Shown piece after piece: positions 1 to 8,666 of a stretch of 64,000 nt of DNA. The translations under genes and the position numbers were made by a program. Origin of the DNA: Pacificoceanicola sp048553275. Its GTDB lineage: Bacteria; Pseudomonadota; Alphaproteobacteria; Rhodobacterales; Rhodobacteraceae. Below the pieces are notes generated by a model. It was not told the origin of the DNA and made no database searches. It was given only the letters and a program-made list of their open reading frames with translations. Numbering within the stretch: position 1 is the stretch's first letter; the number at the start of each line of letters is the position of its first letter. The stretch is from positions 124,001 through 188,000 of the forward strand of contig NZ_JBLZMW010000003.1 of the NCBI RefSeq assembly GCF_048553275.1. The letters run 5' to 3'.

Positions 1-146
1 CGCGGCAGGGCGACATGGCTCGCCACACTGGGCCAGCGCCCGCGAGGGTCCTCGCGGTAGCGCGCCTCGGCGGCACAGACCGTGCCCTCGGGCAGATCCT
101 GCGACAAGCGCGCGACAAAATCGGCATCGGCGGGGTTCAATGGCAT
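1..146 (-). CDS. FAD-linked oxidase, N-terminal fragment (cut by window edge)
   Basis: Only the first 48 codons are present, reading leftwards off the window. The ATG at 146-144 has a strong AGGAGGAG ribosome binding site at 153-160. The protein begins MPLNPADADFVARLSQDLPE and continues to a VASHVALPR segment. This resembles the start of FAD-binding GlcD/D-2-hydroxyacid dehydrogenase proteins, where a short N-terminal helix precedes the FAD-binding PCMH domain. That assignment is from remembered family resemblance; the FAD-binding motifs themselves lie outside the window. The reading frame, start and ribosome binding site are directly visible. Confidence 0.55.
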   Translation of the reverse strand, partial: MPLNPADADFVARLSQDLPEGTVCAAEARYREDPRGRWPSVASHVALP

Positions 147-280
147 GGTCGGCTCCTCCTTGCCTCTCCCTTATCGTCTGCCGCAGCCAAGCCCAAGCCA
201 TTGGTTTGCCTGCCCCCGGGGATTTTCCGTCGCAAGCCTCGCCTCCGGCAACAGCCAGTCTCCCAGCGCACCGCCTCCTC

Positions 281-321
281 TTTGGTCCCCAAATACCTTG
301 GGGTTTGGGGCAACGCCCCAA
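281..321. repeat. Interspersed repeat: AAATACC box plus GGGGC hairpin (copy 1)
   Basis: The stretch carries a TTTGGTCCCCAAATACC segment followed by a perfect hairpin, TTGGGGC (305-311) / GCCCCAA (315-321). A close relative lies at 14823-14864. It lies in the gap between the oxidase start and the mscS stop. I regard it as a group-typical intergenic repeat; possible roles are transcription termination or simple spread. Confidence 0.6.
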
Positions 322-374
322 TGCGCCCCACCGGGGCGCCGGTCGGGCCGCGAAGCGGGCCGAAACATGCTATT

Positions 375-450
375 CTTTCAGCAGGTCGTCATCCTTTCAG
401 CAGGTCGTCATCCTTTCAGCAGGTCGTCATCCTTTCAGCAGGTCGTCTTC
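375..450. repeat. 19-bp tandem repeat, four units, overlapping the mscS stop codon
   Basis: The unit CTTTCAGCAGGTCGTCATC is repeated head to tail at 375-393, 394-412, 413-431 and 432-450; the last unit ends differently because it runs into unique coding sequence. On the minus strand the rightmost unit encodes the last residues of the MscS channel (DDLLKG) and the TGA stop (429-427). The other three are therefore copies of the gene's 3' end placed after the stop. The period is not a multiple of three, so each copy is in a new frame. Confidence 0.95.
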
Positions 451-1803
451 CTTGGGACCTTCCACCGCCGTGGCCATCTGATCTTCGAGGCCCTCCACTT
501 CGTTCGACAGGTCGTCCTCCGCGTGGCTGGTCTCCGCCTCGGGCACCGTTTCGTGCACCGGTGCGACGCGGGGCGGCGTTCCGGCCGACACCGACGCATC
601 CACCGGCCAGGGCAGCCCTTCGGGAAAGATGATCTCGCGTGCCGGGTCCGGCATCGACACACCCGCTTCCATCAGCGACTTCTTCACCCGGCGGATCAGC
701 GCCGAGCGCAGTTTCAGGGGTGAGAACCGCGTGCCGTCGAACCAGTAGTAGACGGTGATGGTCACCGTGGAATCGCCAAGCCCATCCGCAAGAACCATCG
801 GTTCGGGATCGCGGCTCACCGCCTCATGCTCCATCAGAACGGCAAGGATGATGTCCTGCGCCTCTGAAATCGCGCCGTCATAGCCGATCCCCACCTGGAA
901 ACTGCCCCGGCGCGAGGCGCTGGCGGTGTAGTTTTCGATGGTCGACTTGAACACCGACGCATTGGGGATCTGGATGTGGTTGCCCTCCGGCGAGACCAGC
1001 ACGGTCGAACGCGTGTTCATCGAATGCACCACGCCCTGATAGCCGGCAACGTCCACGAAATCGCCGCGCCGGAAGGGTTGGCGCAGCGACAGCAGCAGCG
1101 AGGCGAGGAAATTCTCCGCAATGTCCCGGAAGGCAAAGCCGATCACGATCCCGACTATCCCGGCCCCGCCGATCAGCGACACGGCAAGCTGCGTCAGCCC
1201 GGCCACCTGCAGCACGATATAGAGCCCGATCAGGAACACCGGCAGCGCGATCATCCGCACCGTGATGTCGCGCAGGATCGGCGTCTTGATCCGGTCTTTC
1301 AATCCCCATGCAGCGATCCGCGCCACCACGCTCGCCAAAAAGAAGGCCAGCGGCAAAATCAGCACGGCCACCACCACCGAGGGCGCCGCCGCCACCGCCT
1401 GATCGCGCAGCGCGCGCAGCTCCGACATGGCCGGGGACAGCGTGAATTTCACTTTCTGGTTCAGGCGAATGCGGTTGACGACGGCGACCACGCCATCTGT
1501 CTTGGCCGCCAGATCGCGCACCCATTCCTGACGCTTCACGCTGTCGGTGGTGCCATCGAGAAACACGATGCCGTCCTCCACGTGCACCGCAACATCCGAA
1601 TACCAGCCCGAGGATTCGATGATATTGCTAAGGCGGCGCTCGATCTGATCGTCGCGCACGCCACCCTCGACAGAAACGGTCTGATTGGTGTCCACCACCT
1701 CCTCGTCCATGCTCTCCGCCTCGGCGGCGGGGGCGTCCTGCGCAAGAAGCGGCGTGGTCAACAGGAGGAGCAGGCTCAGGGCGGCAAGCAACGGTCGGAT
1801 CAT
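427..1803 (-). CDS. Mechanosensitive ion channel, MscS family, with N-terminal BON domain
   Basis: A 458-residue inner-membrane channel that would release solutes on osmotic downshift. A hydrophobic signal-like segment (about residues 3-22) is followed by a BON-like domain (about 50-115, with the typical VEDGIVFLDGTTDS strand-turn-strand), predicted periplasmic. Next come about three membrane segments (137-240). The glycine-rich pore helix GGAGIVGIVIGFAFRDIAEN lies near 214-233. The MscS beta and C-terminal domains follow (to about 400), then an acidic, probably disordered tail. The tail ends inside a 19-bp tandem repeat that includes the stop codon. BON-MscS fusions are known; the domain order here is read directly from the protein. 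Confidence 0.9.
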   Translation of the reverse strand: MIRPLLAALSLLLLLTTPLLAQDAPAAEAESMDEEVVDTNQTVSVEGGVRDDQIERRLSNIIESSGWYSDVAVHVEDGIVFLDGTTDSVKRQEWVRDLAAKTDGVVAVVNRIRLNQKVKFTLSPAMSELRALRDQAVAAAPSVVVAVLILPLAFFLASVVARIAAWGLKDRIKTPILRDITVRMIALPVFLIGLYIVLQVAGLTQLAVSLIGGAGIVGIVIGFAFRDIAENFLASLLLSLRQPFRRGDFVDVAGYQGVVHSMNTRSTVLVSPEGNHIQIPNASVFKSTIENYTASASRRGSFQVGIGYDGAISEAQDIILAVLMEHEAVSRDPEPMVLADGLGDSTVTITVYYWFDGTRFSPLKLRSALIRRVKKSLMEAGVSMPDPAREIIFPEGLPWPVDASVSAGTPPRVAPVHETVPEAETSHAEDDLSNEVEGLEDQMATAVEGPKEDDLLKG

Positions 1804-2041
1804 GGCTGGGTCAACAACTTTTCAGGGAAAAACGGTCTCAGGCTTCAAGAGCGCCCGCTGCGAGAGGGTAATGACCCGCCGCGCCATGTCAAACCGTTCC
1901 TGACTGCAGCGAGCCACAACTTGTCCGGGAGCGCATTTCGTTTGGGCTTTCCGGCGCTTCCCCTGACCCTCCGGTACGCTTCATGCTTGAAACCGCCCCG
2001 CAAGCGGGCGATGTAATGACCAGGAACAAAACGGAGCAGTC

Positions 2042-3109
2042 ATGGCCCTGCCGGTACGGGAACAGTTCAAATATTGGGGACTCGCCACGGCGGTCCTGGC
2101 CATCGTGCTGTGGTTCCTCGGCGATGTGCTGCTGCCCTTCGTACTTGGCGGGGCGATCGCCTATTTCCTCGATCCAGTGGCTGACCGGCTGGAGCGCGGA
2201 GGCTTTTCCCGCGGCGCCGCCACGGCGATCATCACGGTCGTCGCGCTGATCGTCTTTGTCATCCTCGCGCTGGCGGTCATCCCGACGCTGGTCCAGCAGG
2301 CGATTCAGCTCTTCGACTTCGCGCCACGCCTGTTTCGGGATCTCCAGGCCTTCCTGACCGAGCATTTCCCCAGCCTGATCGTCGAGGACAGCCCGGTGCG
2401 CAAGACGCTGGCCACCATTGGCGAGACGATACAGTCCAAGGGCGGCGAGCTGCTGAACACCGCGCTGAGCAGCGCCGCCTCGCTGCTCAACCTCGCCGTT
2501 CTCTTCGTGATCGTGCCGGTTGTGGCGGTCTATCTGCTGCTCGACTGGGATCGCATGGTTGCCCGTGTCGATGAACTGGTGCCGCTCGATCACCGCAACA
2601 CCGTGCGCACCCTGGCCCGCGACGTCGACAAGGTGCTCGCCGGGTTCGTGCGCGGCATGGGGTCGGTCTGCATCATTCTCGGCGTCTACTACGCCTTTGC
2701 GCTCTGGCTCGTCGGGCTGCAGTTCGGGCTGGTGGTGGGTGTCATCGCCGGGCTGCTGACCTTCATTCCCTACGTCGGCGCGATTGTCGGCGGGGCGCTG
2801 GCCATCGGCCTCGCGCTCTTTCAGTTCTGGGGCGACTGGACCTGGATCGTCGTGGTCTGGGCGATCTTCCAGTCCGGACAGTTCATCGAAGGCAACATCC
2901 TGACGCCGCGCATGGTCGGCCAGTCGGTCGGGCTGCATCCGGTCTGGCTGTTGCTGGCGCTGTCGGTCTTCGGCTCGCTGTTCGGCTTCGTCGGGATGCT
3001 GGTCGCAGTGCCGCTGGCCGCCGCCATCGGCGTGCTGATGCGCTTTGCCACGCACCAATACAAGACCAGCCGCCTCTATCTCGGCATCAGCGGACAAAAC
3101 GACACATGA
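2042..3109 (+). CDS. AI-2E family transporter (PerM/TqsA-type permease)
   Basis: A 355-residue polytopic membrane protein with about eight hydrophobic segments. It shows the family's N-terminal FVLGGAIAYFLDPVADRLER motif and the C-terminal GNILTPRMVGQSVGLHP motif. Members include the E. coli autoinducer-2 exporter TqsA, sodium/proton antiporters and many of unknown substrate, so the substrate here cannot be given. GGAG at 2033-2036 sits five bases before the ATG. The gene overlaps the next (hdaA) by four bases (ATGA), so the two are probably translated together. The 238-bp gap upstream separates it from the divergent mscS. Confidence 0.88.
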   Translation: MALPVREQFKYWGLATAVLAIVLWFLGDVLLPFVLGGAIAYFLDPVADRLERGGFSRGAATAIITVVALIVFVILALAVIPTLVQQAIQLFDFAPRLFRDLQAFLTEHFPSLIVEDSPVRKTLATIGETIQSKGGELLNTALSSAASLLNLAVLFVIVPVVAVYLLLDWDRMVARVDELVPLDHRNTVRTLARDVDKVLAGFVRGMGSVCIILGVYYAFALWLVGLQFGLVVGVIAGLLTFIPYVGAIVGGALAIGLALFQFWGDWTWIVVVWAIFQSGQFIEGNILTPRMVGQSVGLHPVWLLLALSVFGSLFGFVGMLVAVPLAAAIGVLMRFATHQYKTSRLYLGISGQNDT

Positions 3110-3819
3110 GCGAACGCAAGCAACTTGCCCTTCCCCTGCCGACCCGCGCGGCACTGGGGCGGTCCGACTTTTACGTCACCGCCTCCAATGCGCTCGCCGT
3201 GGCACAGATCGAGGGCTGGGAACTCTGGCCCTCGGGCAAGTTCGTCCTGTCCGGCCCGCCGGGCTCTGGCAAGACCCACCTTGCCCATGTCTGGGCGCGG
3301 ATGACCGGTGGGCTGATCCTGCCCTCCGAAGCTCTGGCGCAGGCGGACATCGCGCAACTTGCCGACGGGCCGGTCTGTGTCGAGGATATCGAGATCATCG
3401 CCGGCAACCGCGCCGCCGAAGAAGCCCTCTTTCACCTGCACAACCTCGTGCTGGCGCAGGGGCACACGCTGTTGATGACCGCGCGGACCCCGCCCGCGCA
3501 ATGGGGGCTGACCCTGCCCGACCTGCAAAGCCGTGCCGAGGGGGCGCAGGGCGCCCAGCTCTCGGAACCCGACGATGATCTGCTCTCAGCCGTGATCGCC
3601 AAACTGTTTGCGGACCGGCAGATCGTGCCGGCAGGCGACGTCATCCCCTATCTCGCCCGCCGCATCCCGCGCAGCTACACCGCCGCGCAGCTGATGGTCG
3701 AAATCCTCGACCGCGAAGCGCTGGGGCGGCCCAAGGGTGTGAACCGTCCGCTGGCGTCCAACGTCTTCGACAGGCTGTTCTCACCGAAACTTTTGCCAAA
3801 CGACGACGAAGCGTCATAA
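3106..3819 (+). CDS. hdaA: DnaA-related regulatory ATPase HdaA
   Basis: A 237-residue AAA+ protein like the ATPase core of DnaA but without the DNA-binding domain IV. In alphaproteobacteria HdaA/Hda works with the DNA clamp to promote ATP hydrolysis by DnaA and so limit re-initiation. The N-terminus has the clamp-binding type motif QLALPLP (residues 6-12). Walker A is GPPGSGKT at 50-57 and the Walker B region is the VEDIE stretch near residue 90. The start overlaps the stop of the upstream permease gene (ATGA). The AI-2E permease-hdaA-ppk1 order is, from memory, common in Rhodobacterales. Confidence 0.85.
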   Translation: MSERKQLALPLPTRAALGRSDFYVTASNALAVAQIEGWELWPSGKFVLSGPPGSGKTHLAHVWARMTGGLILPSEALAQADIAQLADGPVCVEDIEIIAGNRAAEEALFHLHNLVLAQGHTLLMTARTPPAQWGLTLPDLQSRAEGAQGAQLSEPDDDLLSAVIAKLFADRQIVPAGDVIPYLARRIPRSYTAAQLMVEILDREALGRPKGVNRPLASNVFDRLFSPKLLPNDDEAS

Positions 3820-3850
3820 AATTGTTTCAAGCCGTTCGGATAAGCCCAGC

Positions 3851-6025
3851 ATGACAAAAGCCGATTTTCTGAAAGCCCCCCTGCCGCCCGCCCAGGACAT
3901 GCCCGAGCTTGACCTCACCGGTCCGGGACGGTTCTACAATCGCGAACTCAGCTGGCTGGGCTTCAACTGGCGTGTGCTCGAAGAGGCGGGCAATCCGCGT
4001 GTGCCGCTTCTGGAACGCCTGCGGTTCCTGTCGATCTCGGCGAACAACCTCGATGAATTCTACACCGTGCGCGTTGCCGGGCTGCGCGAGTTGGCCCATG
4101 CGGGCAACGCCACCCCCGCCGATGACGGGCTGACCCCTGCTGAACAGCTTGTCCTGATCGACGAGGACGCGCGCAAGCTGATGGCCTCGCAACAGAAAAT
4201 GCTCGGCACCCTGCGCAAGGAGATGGAAGCCGAAGGCATCAGCATCGTCTCCCGCAGCGACCTGACCGAGGCGGATCGCAAATCCCTTGGCACGGCCTTT
4301 CTTGAACAGGTATTCCCGGTTCTGTCGCCGCTGGCCATCGACCCGGCACACCCCTTCCCCTTCATCGCAAACATGGGCTACTGCCTTGCGCTGCAGCTCG
4401 AACGGGCCAAGGACAAGCGCCCGCTGCAGGCCCTGCTGCCGATCCCGGCCCAGATCGACCGCTTCATGCCGCTGCCCGCAGAGGATGGCCAGTTCCGCTT
4501 CATCCTGCTCGAAGACGTGCTGCTGCTGCACATCGACAGCCTGTTTCCCGGCTATCACGTCAAGGATCACTTCGGCTTCCGCGTGCTGCGCGACAGCGAT
4601 CTCGAAGTCGAGGAAGAGGCCGAGGACCTCGTGCGCGAATTCGAAGTGGCGCTCAAGCGACGCCGCCGCGGCGAAGTGGTGCGCCTGACCACATCCGTGA
4701 ATGCCCCCGTGGCGCTGCGCACAATCGTGATGCGCGAGCTGCACGTGGACGACAGCGAAGTGATCGAACTTGACGGCATCATCGGTTCTGCGGACCTCAA
4801 GGAGCTGGTGCTCGATGAGCGGCCCGACCTGCTCTGGCCCACCTTCACCCCGCGGGTGCCGGAGCGTGTGCAGGACCACGACGGCCACATGTTCGACGCC
4901 ATCGCGCAGAAAGACATGCTGCTGCACCACCCCTACGAAACCTTCGACATGGTGGTGCGCTTTCTCAATCAGGCGGCGGCCGATCCCGATGTGGTGGCGA
5001 TCAAGCAGACGCTCTATCGCACCTCGCGCAAATCGCCCATCGTCGAGGCGCTCTGTGCCGCCGCCGAGGACGGCAAATCCGTCACCGCGCTGGTCGAGCT
5101 CAAGGCCCGCTTTGACGAGGCCGCCAACATTCGCCAGTCGCGCCGCCTTGAACGCGCCGGGGCGCATGTGGTCTATGGCTTCCTCGGCTGGAAGACCCAC
5201 GCCAAGATCAGCCAGGTCGTCCGCCGCGAGGGGGACCGTTTGGTGACCTATACCCATTGGGGCACCGGAAACTACCACCCGATCACCGCCAAGATCTACA
5301 CCGACCTGTCGTTCTTCACCTGTGATGGCCCGCTCGGGCGCGATGCGGCCAAGCTGTTCAATTACCTCAGCGGCTATGCCATGCCGGCCGGGCTGGAGAA
5401 CCTGCATTTCTCGCCGCACACGCTGAAGTCCGGCATGATCGAGATGATCAACGCGGAGATCGAGCACGCCAAGGCCGGCAAACCGGCGCAGATCTGGCTC
5501 AAGATGAACTCGCTGATCGAACCCGACATGATCGACGCACTCTACCGGGCCAGCCAGGCCGGGGTGAAAATCGACTGTGTCATTCGCGGAATCTGCGGCC
5601 TGCGCCCGGGTGTTAAGGGGCTGTCCGAGAACATCCGGGTCAAATCCATCATCGGGCGCTTTCTCGAACATTCGCGCATTGCCTGCTTCGGCAACGGCCA
5701 TGGGCTGCCGCACAAGAAGGCCCGCGTCTTTATCAGCTCGGCCGACTGGATGGGCCGGAACCTCAACCGCCGCGTCGAAACCGGTGTCGAAATCCACAAC
5801 CCGACGGTCAAGGCACAGATCGTCAGCCAGATCATGGCCGCCAACCTCGCCGACACGGCGCAAAGCTGGATCATGGGGCCGGATGGCCACTTCGTGCGCG
5901 ACGTGGTGCCCGAGGGCACCTTTGCCTTCAGCTGCCACCGATTCTTCATGGAATACCCGTCGCTCTCCGGGCGCGGCTCTGCCGGGGCCGCGGACGTTCC
6001 GAAGCTCACGCACGCGGATGATTGA
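3851..6025 (+). CDS. ppk1: Polyphosphate kinase 1
   Basis: A 724-residue enzyme, the usual length, that reversibly builds inorganic polyphosphate from ATP. The N-terminal domain starts with the family motif FYNRELSWLGFNWRVLEEA. The two catalytic-domain histidines are visible: His450 in KTHAKI, which becomes phosphorylated in this family, and His607 in LEHSRIACF. It begins 31 bp after hdaA and may be in the same transcript. An exopolyphosphatase gene often follows ppk in this group but here a flagellin gene does. A hairpin at 6024-6056 closes the unit. Confidence 0.97.
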   Translation: MTKADFLKAPLPPAQDMPELDLTGPGRFYNRELSWLGFNWRVLEEAGNPRVPLLERLRFLSISANNLDEFYTVRVAGLRELAHAGNATPADDGLTPAEQLVLIDEDARKLMASQQKMLGTLRKEMEAEGISIVSRSDLTEADRKSLGTAFLEQVFPVLSPLAIDPAHPFPFIANMGYCLALQLERAKDKRPLQALLPIPAQIDRFMPLPAEDGQFRFILLEDVLLLHIDSLFPGYHVKDHFGFRVLRDSDLEVEEEAEDLVREFEVALKRRRRGEVVRLTTSVNAPVALRTIVMRELHVDDSEVIELDGIIGSADLKELVLDERPDLLWPTFTPRVPERVQDHDGHMFDAIAQKDMLLHHPYETFDMVVRFLNQAAADPDVVAIKQTLYRTSRKSPIVEALCAAAEDGKSVTALVELKARFDEAANIRQSRRLERAGAHVVYGFLGWKTHAKISQVVRREGDRLVTYTHWGTGNYHPITAKIYTDLSFFTCDGPLGRDAAKLFNYLSGYAMPAGLENLHFSPHTLKSGMIEMINAEIEHAKAGKPAQIWLKMNSLIEPDMIDALYRASQAGVKIDCVIRGICGLRPGVKGLSENIRVKSIIGRFLEHSRIACFGNGHGLPHKKARVFISSADWMGRNLNRRVETGVEIHNPTVKAQIVSQIMAANLADTAQSWIMGPDGHFVRDVVPEGTFAFSCHRFFMEYPSLSGRGSAGAADVPKLTHADD

Positions 6026-6057
6026 AACATTCGGGCCCTAATGGGCCCGTTGTTTCC
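6024..6057 (+). terminator. Rho-independent terminator after ppk1
   Basis: A perfect stem CGGGCCC (6032-6038) / GGGCCCG (6043-6049) with loop TAAT is extended by GAAAC (6024-6028) pairing with GTTTC (6052-6056). It is followed by TTGTTT. It overlaps the ppk1 stop codon. Confidence 0.75.
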
Positions 6058-6085
6058 GGTTAAGCCCGAAATCTAAACGATGCCT

Positions 6086-6107
6086 TAAAATGGCCCCCCT
6101 GCTGCCG
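6086..6107 (+). promoter_or_regulatory. Possible flagellar-type promoter for the flagellin gene
   Basis: Upstream of flagellin there is TTAAAATGGCC followed by CTGCCG. TTAA (6085) to GCCG (6104) has the spacing of a sigma-28 element, though the outer bases match poorly. In the same place a GG-N10-GC arrangement (6092-6105) resembles a sigma-54 core. The two readings exclude each other and either may be chance; the 250-base gap before the gene makes a promoter here plausible. Confidence 0.2.
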
Positions 6108-6275
6108 CGGTGTCAAAGGCCGGGATTAAGAGGCCCGGTCCATCCTACCAATCGCACGAAAACCAAGTGGCGCAGACCGTTCAGAACCGGCTTGCAGCGT
6201 CGAAAGGATGCACAGACGCCGGGCAAGCGGCGTCTTTGGCGTAGAAGCGCCTTGATCCTTGAAAAGGCGAGCAAT

Positions 6276-7574
6276 ATGTCGAGTATTTTGACCAACGACG
6301 GGGCCACCACGGCCCTCGCGACCTTGCGAAATATCAATTCGCAGATCGCAACCACACAAAACCAGATCTCCACCGGCAAGCGCGTGGCCGACTCCACTGA
6401 CAACGCGGCGGTCTGGTCCATTTCAAAAACCATGCGGGCCGACATCGAAGGCTTCCGGAACGTCTCCTCCAGCCTCGCGCTGGGGCAATCCACTATGGCC
6501 GTCGCCCGGCAGGGTGCCGAGACGATCACCGAGCTGCTGACCGATATCAAAGGCAAGATCGTCGCGGCCCAGGAAGGCAACGTCGACCGCGACAAGATCC
6601 AGACCAACATCGCCGCCCTGCGCGAACAGATCGACGGCATCGTTTCGTCGGCCGCCTTCAACGGGCAGAACCTGCTCCAGAACCGGGGCACCGACGCAGG
6701 CTCCGGCCAGATCAGCGTGCTCGCCTCCATCGACCGAACCAACGACGGCGTGGACAGCTCGGACCTGTCCTTCCGGCGCCGCGATCTCGGCACGTCGACA
6801 TCCGCCATCGCCGCCACCGGCGGCACCTTTGACGCCACAGCGGCCACCGGCACGCTCGACACCACACAAGAGGCCACGCTGGATCTCAGCGGCCTCGACG
6901 TCACCGCCGGAGCGGCCTTTTCCCTGTCGATCTTCGGCACGGATGCGAACGACAGTTCCTTCCCCCAGGCCGATTACCGCACCAACGCGCTGGCCGACCA
7001 GACGCAGACGGAGATGGCGGCGAGCGACATCAGCTATGTCGCCCGCGATGGCGACACCGCCGGGGACGTGGCGCGGGCGCTCAAGGCCGAATGGGACAAC
7101 TACGCCGCCAAAAACAAGCTCGATAAAGATGTCTTCGACGTACGGGCCTCGGGTCAGTCTCTCGTTGTCTCATCGAACGTAACCACCGCCGGCGACAGTA
7201 TCATCGCCAACGTCAGCTCGTTAACCGCCGACGCGGGCAACACGATCGGCGGCGGGCTGGAGGCGTTGACGGAGATCAACGTGACCACCTCGGACGGCGC
7301 AAACACCGCCCTGGTCCAGATCGAAGGGCTGCTGTCCTATTCCATCGACACCGCCGCTGCTTTCGGCTCTGATCAGGGGCGGATCGACACCCAATCCACC
7401 TTTGTCGGCAAACTGACCGATGTGCTGAAGAGCGGCCTCGGCCAACTTGAAGACGCCGACATGGAGGACACCTCTGCCCGGCTTCAGGCGCTGCAGGTTC
7501 AGCAACAGCTTGCCGTGCAAGCCCTGTCCATCGCCAATTCGGCCCCGCAACAGCTCCTGAGCCTGTTCAGATAA
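6276..7574 (+). CDS. Flagellin
   Basis: A 432-residue filament subunit, secreted through the flagellar export channel. The conserved N-terminal D0/D1 region (TTALATLRNINSQIATTQNQ and ISTGKRVADSTDNAAVWSIS) and C-terminal helix (VQQQLAVQALSIANSAPQQL near the end) are intact. The central D2/D3 region (about 150-350) is variable, as usual. The ATG at 6276 is chosen because the flagellin N-terminus starts exactly there; the frame is open 62 codons further upstream but that stretch is arginine-rich and not flagellin-like. No other flagellar gene is in the window. The gene is followed by a strong hairpin. Confidence 0.93.
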   Translation: MSSILTNDGATTALATLRNINSQIATTQNQISTGKRVADSTDNAAVWSISKTMRADIEGFRNVSSSLALGQSTMAVARQGAETITELLTDIKGKIVAAQEGNVDRDKIQTNIAALREQIDGIVSSAAFNGQNLLQNRGTDAGSGQISVLASIDRTNDGVDSSDLSFRRRDLGTSTSAIAATGGTFDATAATGTLDTTQEATLDLSGLDVTAGAAFSLSIFGTDANDSSFPQADYRTNALADQTQTEMAASDISYVARDGDTAGDVARALKAEWDNYAAKNKLDKDVFDVRASGQSLVVSSNVTTAGDSIIANVSSLTADAGNTIGGGLEALTEINVTTSDGANTALVQIEGLLSYSIDTAAAFGSDQGRIDTQSTFVGKLTDVLKSGLGQLEDADMEDTSARLQALQVQQQLAVQALSIANSAPQQLLSLFR

Positions 7575-7595
7575 GGACACCAAGCGCTGCCGCTC

Positions 7596-7623
7596 CGTCC
7601 GGGCCTTTCCCAAGGCCCGGACG
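7596..7623. terminator. Hairpin between convergent flagellin and nuclease genes
   Basis: A perfect 12-bp stem CGTCCGGGCCTT (7596-7607) / AAGGCCCGGACG (7612-7623) with a four-base loop. There is no clear T-run, but the position between two converging genes fits a bidirectional terminator. Confidence 0.6.
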
Positions 7624-7639
7624 CGGCCCTCCCCCGGCG

Positions 7640-8659
7640 TCAGAGATCCAGATCGACGCTCACCGGGAAATGGTCCGACGCGGTCAACAACGCCTCGCGC
7701 AGCTCTGGCGTGCGCCAGCAGACCGGATCGTCGAACGGATGCCAGATCCGCCAGCGCGGATCATGTTCCCGCAGCCGCACAGAGATCATTACGTAATCCA
7801 GCAACGCCTGCAGGTAGCGTTTCTCTGCAGTCAGAAAGAACCGCGCGGTGGTCGGCTGCGCGCTGATCCGGCTGATCAGCGCCTGTTCCGCATGCGGGTC
7901 GAACAGACGAGGACCGCCATCGTCATCTCCATCGCCAAGAATGATCTCCACAGAGCTGCGGCCAAACAGGTTCTCGTATTCGTCCAGCCCCGGCCCGTCG
8001 TTCAGATCGCCCATCACGATCAGATCATCCCCCATCGCCAGATGCGCCTCGATCCGCTGCCGCAGCCAGATCGCCTGAGCCAGTTGTTTGCGCCGGTTGG
8101 CAATCGACATCCGCATCACCGCGTCATGCCCCTGCGCACCATGCGGCGCCTTGGACTTCAGATGTGCCCCGATCATCCGCAGCCGCCGCCCGCTTTGCAG
8201 CGCAACAGTCAACTCCAGTGGCGGCTTGGAAAACGTCACGTGATCCAGCGTCGCGTCGATATCGAGATCAATATCGAACGCCCCGTCAAAGCGCGGTGGA
8301 GCACTGTCCGGCCCGCCCGCCGGATCATGGCGCACGCTCATCACCGCAGGATCATAGAGCAGCGCGATTTCCTGCTGGGTGTCATTGGCGAAACCCGTCA
8401 CCACGGCCGTGGTCCGCAGATCGAAGGCCTCGGCAAAATGGCTCAGCGCCCGCGTGGTGCTGCGCCTGCGCGAGGTGTCCGGCGCCTCGATCACCATAAC
8501 CGCATCAGCGTCGAGCGCCGTCAGCACGATGGCGATCGCCTCCGCCTGCTGTTTCCGGGTCACATCATAGCGCACCGACCAGCCGCCATCGGCCAGAAGC
8601 CGCCCCTTGTTGTCAAACAGCGAGTCGAACCATTCGATGTTGTAGGTGGCGATCCGCAC
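7640..8659 (-). CDS. Endonuclease/exonuclease/phosphatase family protein
   Basis: A 339-residue protein of the metal-dependent DNase I-like fold. Visible family motifs are TYNIEW near the N-terminus, VIEAPD near residue 57, GAHLKSK near 165, GDLNDGPG near 218 and the final SDHFPVSVDL. The start codon is GTG (8659-8657), seven bases after the stop of the TerB/DnaJ gene, so the two are probably co-transcribed. The family covers nucleases, phospholipases and phosphatases; the substrate cannot be told from sequence. No signal peptide is visible. Confidence 0.8.
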   Translation of the reverse strand: MRIATYNIEWFDSLFDNKGRLLADGGWSVRYDVTRKQQAEAIAIVLTALDADAVMVIEAPDTSRRRSTTRALSHFAEAFDLRTTAVVTGFANDTQQEIALLYDPAVMSVRHDPAGGPDSAPPRFDGAFDIDLDIDATLDHVTFSKPPLELTVALQSGRRLRMIGAHLKSKAPHGAQGHDAVMRMSIANRRKQLAQAIWLRQRIEAHLAMGDDLIVMGDLNDGPGLDEYENLFGRSSVEIILGDGDDDGGPRLFDPHAEQALISRISAQPTTARFFLTAEKRYLQALLDYVMISVRLREHDPRWRIWHPFDDPVCWRTPELREALLTASDHFPVSVDLDL

Positions 8660-8666
8660 GACCGGA

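Noticed and set aside
3827..6013. Very long open frame on the minus strand opposite ppk1 (728 codons)
   Set aside because: It is the mirror of a high-GC gene; composition is His/Gly/Val-rich without any domain, and ppk1 is certain.
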